Positions 1-4,604 of a stretch of 6,497 nt of DNA are shown here, one piece after another; position 1 is the stretch's first letter; each line of letters starts with the position of its first letter. The notes below the pieces were generated by a model. That model was not told the origin of the DNA and made no database searches. It worked only from the letters and a program-made list of their open reading frames with translations. A program made the position numbers and the translations under genes. The DNA is taken from the NCBI GenBank assembly GCA_030526935.1, contig JAUNBY010000135.1:1381-7877 (forward strand), read 5' to 3'. This stretch comes from Clostridia bacterium (GTDB lineage Bacteria > Bacillota > Clostridia > Christensenellales > Aristaeellaceae).

Positions 1-344
1 TTCACCGCGTCGGTGACGATATTGCGGAAGATGATGCCCGTAATGGTCGCGCCCGCGATGGTATCCACGTTCAGGCTCTGCCGTTCGAGGATTTCGGCGC
101 TCATCTCTTCCATGGCCAGATCCCCAATGGTCTTCGATTCGTTGTGCTGCACGACCTCGATGCCCGTGATCGCGTCTTGCGAGAACGTCACATCCAACAC
201 GATGGTGGCGTTGTGACCCATGGCTTCCGCCCGGTAGGTGCCCGGCGTGAAAGCCGTCGCTTCAGCGGGCTGTGCCTGCACACTTGCAGTCATTCCCACG
301 AGCATCACCAGCGCGAGACACAGAGTCAGGATTCTCTTTTTCAT
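1..344 (-). CDS. Exported FMN-binding-domain protein, 3' part outside window
   Basis: Only the first 114 codons are present; the gene continues past the left edge. Residues 1-24 form a signal peptide: MKKR, a hydrophobic core, and a likely cleavage after V-Q-A at residue 24. Residues about 34-112 match the FMN_bind domain found in NqrC/RnfG and at the N-terminus of fumarate- and urocanate-reductase-like flavoproteins. The pattern seen is GTYRAEAMGHN, a beta segment with V-T-F-S, I-T-G-I-E-V, a central I-G-D, and then D94-T-I-A-G-A-T100. In this family FMN is usually joined covalently to the Thr of S-G-A-T by the flavin transferase ApbE, so T100 is the expected acceptor. The usual Ser of that motif is Ala here. 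The start is set by an AAGGAGGG ribosome site at 353-360. It lies 71 bp downstream of a MerR regulator gene and has its own MerR-type promoter. An FAD-binding reductase domain may follow off-window (inference). The family call is confident; the substrate is unknown. Confidence 0.85.
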   Translation of the reverse strand, partial: MKKRILTLCLALVMLVGMTASVQAQPAEATAFTPGTYRAEAMGHNATIVLDVTFSQDAITGIEVVQHNESKTIGDLAMEEMSAEILERQSLNVDTIAGATITGIIFRNIVTDAV

Positions 345-371
345 ACTTGATACCCTCCTTGTTTTCTTTTT

Positions 372-397
372 GCAGGAAACTGAGCGTCAACTCCTGC
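372..397. repeat. Imperfect inverted repeat in the flavoprotein-gene leader
   Basis: GCAGGA (372-377) and TCCTGC (392-397) are perfect inverted arms. Between them TGA-GCG-TCA forms a second small dyad, offset by one base. On the minus strand the repeat starts about at the predicted transcription start (near 398), just before the ribosome site of the FMN-binding protein gene. No T-run follows on the minus strand, so it is not a normal terminator. It could be a 5' leader hairpin or a protein-binding site. Confidence 0.4.
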
Positions 398-404
398 TAT
401 TTGG

Positions 405-435
405 AGGATATCACCTCAACCAAGTTGCTTGTCAA
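405..435 (-). promoter_or_regulatory. MerR-type promoter with 19-bp spacer for the FMN-binding protein gene
   Basis: Read on the minus strand: TTGACA (430-435), a 19-bp spacer, and TATCCT (405-410), about 60 bp upstream of the start codon. The overlong spacer with a good -35 is the classic geometry of promoters that MerR proteins activate by distorting the DNA. The spacer contains the perfect dyad CAAC-TTG-GTTG (417-427), slightly off-centre. The -35 lies inside the last codons of the upstream merR gene. The expected start site is near 398. That the adjacent MerR protein binds here is inference. Confidence 0.6.
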
Positions 436-1243
436 GCATTTTTATTTCTGTCATAGGCTCTCCAATCGGGAACCAGACCTTATGATAGGAGTGATACATT
501 CCCTTTATCTTTGCGGAATACACGACCTTAGCTGTCACATCACCCGTACGCGAATAGCCGTTTTCGCGGAGAAAACGCAGCGCTCCCACAAAGTCCTTTT
601 CATCCATGGGGTTTCGCTGCGTCCCGACAATAGCCGTCGTCACGCAAAGACAAGCCGGAACGCGACTGGTGTAAGGCAAGTGACAAAACGGCTCTGCGTC
701 GGCCAAATGTTCTTCTATACCCAGTCCGACACGCAGACCTTCTCTTTTATATTGAAGGAACAGACAGGCCAGATACAGATGCTCCGACCACTTGCTTGCG
801 CGCGCTCTATTGTCCGCATTTTTGCTGAACGCAAGGCCGTCATAGATCTGCTGTACGCGAAACGCCGGTCTGGTCTGCACGATGTACCGCCCGACCAGAT
901 CTTCGTGCTCCTGTACCTCCCGTCGACGGTGATCCAAATGGTCGATGATCCGCTGGCGAAACACAATCTCCCGCGCCAACTGCGCCTGCCGGTTTTCGAT
1001 GGCCTTCTTATAGTCTTTCGAGTCCGCGTCATGCAGAAGACCCGCCGTTTCATCGAGCGAAAAGCCCATCTGCCGGTATCCACGAGCCAGAAGAAGCGTG
1101 CTCGCCTCCCATGTGCTGTATTTCCGAAAACTGTTGTCCGGGTTGCGCTCGGCTGCGATGATGCCCTTCTTTTCATATTTGCGCAGGGCCTGTGGGGATA
1201 TTTTCAGCAGTCGGGCGATCTCCGTAATGCCATATTTTTGCAT
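416..1243 (-). CDS. MerR-family transcriptional regulator with GyrI-like effector domain
   Basis: 275 residues. Residues 1-70 are a MerR winged helix-turn-helix: helix-turn-helix at about 4-23 (GITEIARLLKISPQALRKYE), wing at 30-45, then the R-x-M-G-F-S-L-D-E segment typical of the second DNA-binding helix pair. Residues about 75-112 form the long dimerisation helix, rich in Arg, Glu and Gln. Residues about 118-262 look like a GyrI/BmrR-type effector-binding domain, ending in the typical E-N-G-Y and Y-H-x-V-W-F-P-I strands. It has no metal-type C-terminal cysteine signature, so a small organic ligand is more likely than a metal (inference). The start at 1243 has an AGGAGGG site at the right distance; an in-frame ATG at 1276 and the longer frame to 1420 lack one. 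It has its own N17 promoter. The neighbouring exported flavoprotein gene is the probable target. The ligand is unknown. Confidence 0.88.
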   Translation of the reverse strand: MQKYGITEIARLLKISPQALRKYEKKGIIAAERNPDNSFRKYSTWEASTLLLARGYRQMGFSLDETAGLLHDADSKDYKKAIENRQAQLAREIVFRQRIIDHLDHRRREVQEHEDLVGRYIVQTRPAFRVQQIYDGLAFSKNADNRARASKWSEHLYLACLFLQYKREGLRVGLGIEEHLADAEPFCHLPYTSRVPACLCVTTAIVGTQRNPMDEKDFVGALRFLRENGYSRTGDVTAKVVYSAKIKGMYHSYHKVWFPIGEPMTEIKMLDKQLG

Positions 1244-1288
1244 ATTCCCTCCTCTGGCTGCATTGATTTTCTTCATCGTTCTGCGATT

Positions 1289-1314
1289 CCGCAACCGGGT
1301 TGCGCTTTTTTTTT
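1289..1314. promoter_or_regulatory. Dyad in the merR leader, candidate autoregulatory operator
   Basis: CGCAAC-CGG-GTTGCG (1290-1304) is a perfect inverted repeat. On the + strand it is followed by nine T residues (1306-1314), so it also resembles a + strand terminator, but no + strand gene precedes it. The 15 bases 1289-1303 match 414-428, in the flavoprotein promoter, at 12 of 15 positions. It sits about 45 bp downstream of the predicted merR start site and about 45 bp before the start codon. I favour a binding site for the MerR protein; a leader hairpin is the alternative. Confidence 0.45.
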
Positions 1315-1352
1315 GCAATTTGCACCGCAAAAATATAATTTCTATCATCCAT

Positions 1353-1381
1353 ATTGTAATCTGCCCTATCCTAAAAGTCAA
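1353..1381 (-). promoter_or_regulatory. Sigma-A promoter for the merR gene
   Basis: On the minus strand: TTGACT (1376-1381), a 17-bp spacer, and TACAAT (1353-1358). Each hexamer is one base off consensus. The expected start is near 1346, giving a leader of about 100 nt that contains the 1289-1304 dyad. Normal spacing suggests constitutive expression unless repressed. The remainder of the 352-base gap 1244-1595 (about 1382-1524) shows no supportable gene. Confidence 0.65.
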
Positions 1382-1524
1382 CATGTCTGCCGCAAATTGG
1401 CTTTTCCTACGGGAGTACACGATCGAGGGTTCGCTGCCGGTTTACACATGATTGGCGGAAATTATGTCGAAGTCGCACTTATTTTGCACGATATAAGGAT
1501 CACTGGAATCTGCCGGATACAAAG

Positions 1525-1552
1525 GGCGGGAATTGCCCAGGCAATTCCCGCC
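1525..1552 (-). terminator. Probable intrinsic terminator after the Cys/His-array gene
   Basis: A perfect 12-bp stem (1525-1536 with 1541-1552) closes a 4-base loop. It lies 43 bp beyond the stop of the minus-strand gene 1596-4205. On the minus strand the stem is followed by CTTTGTAT, a poor T-tract, so termination may be partial. The strong GC stem and its position still make terminator the best reading. Confidence 0.6.
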
Positions 1553-1595
1553 GCTATGAGGAACAGTTTGTGGACGAACGCCGTGGCGTATGGCT

Positions 1596-4205
1596 CTAGG
1601 CGTTGCTGGCTTTGGGGGCATTGCATTTGGTGCAGCGCGTGTAGTTGAGTTTGACTGCGGTAGACAGGGATATCTTGTAGGGGTTGACATTGCCCGAACA
1701 GTTGCTCTTGCGGTGGTATTTGAGGCCGTTGCGGGTGACATATACGTATTGAGTGAGGCCGGAGGCGCAGCTTGGGCAAGCCGCTTTGCCCTTCTTGAGA
1801 GCCGCCGCTACGGTCGTCTTCGTAAGCCCCGCTACGCAGTTTTTATCCTTGTGGTAGTAGGCGCTCGCGTTTGAGGCGTAGCAGGTCGTCGTCTTGTTGG
1901 CGTAGGCCGTGGTCTGCGTGGTCGCGGTCTGTATCTTGAGAACGCATATCGGGCAGGCCGTCTTTCCGGCGTTTTTGGCGGTCGAGAGCAGTACCTTCGT
2001 CGCGTTTTTGAGGCCCGAGCAGGTTTTCTGCTTATGGTAATACTTGCTGCCCGAAGACGCGTAGCAATAGACCTTGCTGGCGGTCGACGAGGAAGAAGAC
2101 GACGTAGTTCCCGAAGCGGTCTTTGTGACGCAGACGGGGCAGGCAGTCTTGCCGGCGTTTCTGGCCTGTTTGAGAGTCGCCTTGCTGGCGCCCGTCATGC
2201 CCGAGCAGTTGGACTTTGTGTGGAAGTACTTGTTGTTCTTCGTCACATAGTAGTAAGTCGTGCTCGTGGTGGAGCTCTTAGCGGTTATGCACACCGGGCA
2301 GGCCGTCTTTCCCTTCTTCTTGGCGGTCGCCAGGGTCATCTTGGTGGCGTTTATCATTCCCGAGCAGCTTTGATTCGCGTGATAGTATCTGTTGGTGTTG
2401 GTGCTGTAATAATATGTCGTGGCCGCGGCCTGGGACTTGTAGCAGACCGGGCAGGGATCCTTGCCCTTGTTTCTGGCGTTTGCCAGCGTCATTTGCCGCG
2501 CGTTTTTCATGCCAGAACAGGTGCGCGTCTTGTGGTAATACTTGCCGCCGGTCGTGGCGTAGACCTTCGTGGCTTGCGCGGGCAGGCAGTCGGGGCAGGG
2601 CGTGTAGCCGTTTTTGACGGCGGTCGCCTTCGTTATCTTCTTGGCGTTGGTCATGCCCGAACAGGTTGCGGTCTTATGATAGTAATTGCCATTTTTCTGC
2701 GCGTAGTAGACCGTCGCGCCGGAAGAGGATGAGGAACTCGAAGACGACGAGGAAGAAGTACTCGTCGTCTTGGCGGCCGAGGTGCTCACGCATATCGGGC
2801 AGGCCTTCTTGCCGGCCTTCTTTGCCGTGGCAAGCGTGACTCTGGTTGCCCCCTTCATGCCGGAGCAGGTGCTATTGGTGTGATAATAGGTGCCATTGCG
2901 CGTAGCGTAGTAATTTCCGGAACCCGAAGAGGACGAGCTGGTCGACGTCCCTATGCAGACCGGGCAGGGCGTCTGATTGCGGCTTCTCGCGATGGCGAGA
3001 GTTACGCGGTTGGCGTTTGTCATACCCGAGCAGGTCTTGTTGACATGGTAGTACTTGCCGTTCGCCGTCGAGAAGTATTTGCCCGTGCCGCTCGACGAGG
3101 AGGACGAGGACGATGAGGATGACGAAGACGAGCTTACGCATACCGGGCAGGGCTTTTGTCCCGCCTTGACCGCGGCGGCCTTAGTCACGCGGACGGCGTT
3201 GGACATGCCGGAGCAGGTGCGCTTGGAGTGATAATAATCGCCGTTGGGCGTGTGCCAGAATTTGCCTATGCAGGTCGGGCATACTTCCTTGCCCGCTGCG
3301 ACCGCGGCTTGCTGCGTCACGGCGGTTATGCCGCTCTTTCCCGCGATGCGGGAGCAGTTTCTGGAACTGTGGTAGTATTTGCCGGAGCTTCTTATATAAT
3401 AGTTGGCCGTCTCGGTGGTGCCCGCGTTTTCATGGCAGGTCGGGCAGGCGGTCTGGTTGCGCTGTCTGGCCAGCTGTAGCGATACGCGGCTGGCGCCCGC
3501 TTCTATGTCGGGGCAGTCGGCGCGGGAATGGTAATAAGTTCCCGAAGACGCCGAATAGCAATAGGTCGTGCCGGACGAGTCGGTTCCCGCTTCCGCGTCC
3601 GTGGTCGTATCATCTGTGCCGGTCTCGGGTTCGGTCACGTCGATTTCGCTCGACAGATCGCCCGTAATCGCGAGGGGAGTCGGCGCGGGGGTTTCAGTCG
3701 CGGCGGCGACGGTCGTGTTGTCATCGGGTACGGTTGGTTGCTGTTGCTGGGTGTTGGCTGTTACGGGCGTGGCTATGGTGTCGCTTCCTCCGGTGTTGAG
3801 CATGGCGGAAAACAACCATACAAGAAGCACTATGAACCATATGGCGCTCACTCCCGAAACGACGCCGCGTATGAGCGGAGTGAATCGCTCGCGCTTCCAT
3901 AATATCCATATGCCCAATGGCGGAAGTATCACAAGCAGCGCGTACATAAGCCAGTCGCTCGAATACAAAACGTCGCTGTAGCGACCCGCCTGATAGCCCG
4001 GCTCGCTCTGATATTCCCCCGAATAGTCCGCGGCGTATTCCCCGCCGTAATAGGCGCGACCGTCGTCTTCGGCGTATTCACCGCCCGCGTCGGCCTTGCG
4101 CCTGAACCGGTCGAACGACAGGCGGTGTATCTCGCCGTCGCCCCACCTGTAAGCTATGCCCTTGCCGGAACAATGCAGCTTTAGCTTGCCGATCTTCTTT
4201 GTCAT
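1596..4205 (-). CDS. Membrane-anchored protein with twelve zinc-knuckle-like His-Cys-Cys-Cys repeats
   Basis: 869 residues; I do not recognise a named protein. Residues 1-37 are a basic N-terminal segment (KIGKLKLHCSGKG..., R-W-G-D-G-E-I-H-R-L). Residues 40-84 are acidic, rich in Gly, Tyr and Glu. Two membrane helices follow (about 84-104 and 113-135), separated by the basic loop WKRERFTPLIR. By the positive-inside rule that loop is cytoplasmic, which places the C-terminal array outside the cell. Residues 137-212 are a Thr/Pro/Asp-rich stalk. Residues 214-861 hold twelve modules of about 45 residues, core Y-Y-H-x4-C-S-G-M...C-P-x-C, some joined by serine tracts. The H-x4-C-x21-C-x2-C pattern resembles the short Ada-like zinc modules seen in some ComEC and secreted-nuclease proteins (recalled, not checked). 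The start at 4205 is chosen because an AGGGGTG site precedes it and the promoter at 4266-4294 lies between it and the earlier in-frame ATG at 4331. Metal binding and surface location are inferences. Confidence 0.85.
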   Translation of the reverse strand: MTKKIGKLKLHCSGKGIAYRWGDGEIHRLSFDRFRRKADAGGEYAEDDGRAYYGGEYAADYSGEYQSEPGYQAGRYSDVLYSSDWLMYALLVILPPLGIWILWKRERFTPLIRGVVSGVSAIWFIVLLVWLFSAMLNTGGSDTIATPVTANTQQQQPTVPDDNTTVAAATETPAPTPLAITGDLSSEIDVTEPETGTDDTTTDAEAGTDSSGTTYCYSASSGTYYHSRADCPDIEAGASRVSLQLARQRNQTACPTCHENAGTTETANYYIRSSGKYYHSSRNCSRIAGKSGITAVTQQAAVAAGKEVCPTCIGKFWHTPNGDYYHSKRTCSGMSNAVRVTKAAAVKAGQKPCPVCVSSSSSSSSSSSSSSSGTGKYFSTANGKYYHVNKTCSGMTNANRVTLAIARSRNQTPCPVCIGTSTSSSSSGSGNYYATRNGTYYHTNSTCSGMKGATRVTLATAKKAGKKACPICVSTSAAKTTSTSSSSSSSSSSSSGATVYYAQKNGNYYHKTATCSGMTNAKKITKATAVKNGYTPCPDCLPAQATKVYATTGGKYYHKTRTCSGMKNARQMTLANARNKGKDPCPVCYKSQAAATTYYYSTNTNRYYHANQSCSGMINATKMTLATAKKKGKTACPVCITAKSSTTSTTYYYVTKNNKYFHTKSNCSGMTGASKATLKQARNAGKTACPVCVTKTASGTTSSSSSSTASKVYCYASSGSKYYHKQKTCSGLKNATKVLLSTAKNAGKTACPICVLKIQTATTQTTAYANKTTTCYASNASAYYHKDKNCVAGLTKTTVAAALKKGKAACPSCASGLTQYVYVTRNGLKYHRKSNCSGNVNPYKISLSTAVKLNYTRCTKCNAPKASNA
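2085..2102 (-). repeat. Six-serine linker between modules 9 and 10
   Basis: Residues 702-707 are six consecutive serines in a Thr/Ser-rich linker. The codons are mixed (TCG, TCT, TCC). It is the shortest of the three pure-serine tracts described here; a five-serine run also lies between modules 4 and 5 (residues 423-427). Confidence 0.8.
2721..2756 (-). repeat. Twelve-serine linker between modules 5 and 6
   Basis: Residues 484-495 are twelve consecutive serines, encoded by a mixture of TCT, TCC, TCG, TCA and AGT. No single trinucleotide dominates. Such a tract would act as a flexible spacer between folded modules. Confidence 0.85.
3090..3134 (-). repeat. Fifteen-serine linker between modules 3 and 4
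   Basis: Residues 358-372 are fifteen consecutive serines using AGC, TCG, TCT, TCA and TCC codons. It is the longest such tract in the protein and separates the first three modules from the rest. Confidence 0.85.
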
Positions 4206-4242
4206 GTATAACACACCCCTGTTTTCTTTAGGCGACAATTCT

Positions 4243-4267
4243 CTACTATCGATTACCCCAATAGTAG
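4243..4267. promoter_or_regulatory. Inverted repeat over the start site of the Cys/His-array gene
   Basis: CTACTAT (4243-4249) and ATAGTAG (4261-4267) are perfect 7-bp inverted arms 11 bases apart. The right arm overlaps the -10 hexamer and the repeat covers the predicted start site near 4259. That position suits a repressor operator. The regulator is not identified; nothing similar appears at the other promoters in the window. Confidence 0.45.
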
Positions 4268-4294
4268 TGTACAACTTTTTCTGACATTCGTCAA
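4266..4294 (-). promoter_or_regulatory. Sigma-A promoter for the Cys/His-array gene
   Basis: On the minus strand: TTGACG (4289-4294), 17 bp, TACACT (4266-4271). The predicted leader is about 54 nt to the ATG at 4205. The region between this promoter and the terminator at 4469 is AT-rich. It contains an 8-bp inverted repeat, TAATATAA/TTATATTA (4356-4377), and AACAATC/GATTGTT arms (4408-4448), but no supportable gene. Confidence 0.65.
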
Positions 4295-4468
4295 TGCCAT
4301 TTTGACTGGTTATACGTGGATATTGTTTCATGAATTTGACAAATTTTCCGTTTTATAATATAAAGTAAATTATATTACAGGAATATGACGATTATACATT
4401 AATATAGAACAATCAGGAGAGGCTTTTGCCCTTCGTCTGTAGATTGTTTTTCATATATCTTGTTCGAC

Positions 4469-4504
4469 AAAAACTGGCTTCACCTTTTGGCGGAGCCAGT
4501 TTTT
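4469..4504 (-). terminator. Intrinsic terminator downstream of the C69 dipeptidase gene
   Basis: The arms AAAAACTGGCT (4469-4479) and AGCCAGTTTTT (4494-4504) are perfectly complementary. The stem extends inward with one mismatch and one wobble to a 4-base loop. It is flanked by A and T runs, so on the minus strand it is a GC-rich hairpin followed by TTTTT, and it could work in both directions. It lies about 100 bp past the stop of the dipeptidase gene and insulates the Cys/His-array gene. Confidence 0.85.
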
Positions 4505-4524
4505 AATCTTTTTTGCCAGACTTG

Positions 4525-4585
4525 CGTCAGCGCTGTCGCCTCTGACGAACCCATGGTACCATCAGCAATTACTTTGTACCCTGGG
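4525..4585. repeat. Two imperfect hairpins in the dipeptidase 3' untranslated region
   Basis: CGTCAG (4525-4530) pairs with CTGACG (4542-4547). CCCATGGTAC (4550-4559) pairs with GTACCCTGGG (4576-4585), apart from one wobble. Both lie between the stop codon at 4605 and the terminator, so the transcript would end in three stacked hairpins. They may stabilise the messenger 3' end; a function is not demonstrated by sequence. Confidence 0.4.
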
Positions 4586-4604
4586 TCGATGCTTTTAGCG
4601 CTAT

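Larger units (their letters stand above)
1623..3566 (-). repeat. Array of twelve Cys/His modules within the membrane protein
   Basis: Putative ligands (H, C, C, C) by protein residue: 226/231/254/257; 279/284/309/312; 326/331/353/356; 387/392/414/417; 442/447/469/472; 510/515/537/540; 558/563/585/588; 609/614/636/639; 662/667/689/692; 724/729/751/754; 785/790/810/813; 831/836/858/861. All 48 positions are intact. Modules 3-10 share C-S-G-M (L in module 10) and an exact x21 gap between the second and third ligands. Modules 1, 2 and 11 deviate (x22, x24, x19). Each module starts with an aromatic strand ending in an N-G- or S-G-type turn, followed by Y-Y-H, and holds a helix of the type T-L-A-x-A-x-x-x-G-K before C-P-x-C. 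The copies are diverged, so this is an old duplication series rather than a fresh DNA repeat. Confidence 0.9.

Noticed and set aside
1290..1314. + strand intrinsic terminator (dyad plus nine T)
   Set aside because: No + strand gene lies upstream to be terminated, and the dyad sequence is shared with the flavoprotein promoter, which favours an operator.
1244..1420. Longer start for the MerR protein at 1420 or 1276
   Set aside because: MerR proteins start just before the helix-turn-helix, and only the ATG at 1243 has an AGGAGGG site. The merR promoter lies within the extension.
1383..1451. 22-codon + strand open frame between the two operons
   Set aside because: No ribosome site and no recognisable peptide; length is within chance.
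272..1648. 458-codon open frame on the + strand
   Set aside because: It lies antisense to the FMN-binding gene and the MerR gene, both with clear family motifs and ribosome sites. Its protein shows no family features and it has no ribosome site.
1623..3566. CRISPR-like regular repetition
   Set aside because: The periodicity is in-frame, protein-coding and diverged at the DNA level; there are no identical repeats with unique spacers.
2034..3902. Several + strand open frames rich in Gly, Arg and Val
   Set aside because: They are antisense shadows of the repeat-rich Cys/His gene; their composition mirrors its Ser, Cys and Lys codons.
4206..4331. In-frame upstream start at 4331 for the Cys/His-array protein
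   Set aside because: No ribosome site precedes it, and the promoter at 4266-4294 would start transcription downstream of it.
4550..4585. T-box-like GGTACC...GGG string on the minus strand
   Set aside because: No room for a stem I or specifier loop between it and the dipeptidase stop, and the full T-box core is absent. It reads better as a simple 3' hairpin.
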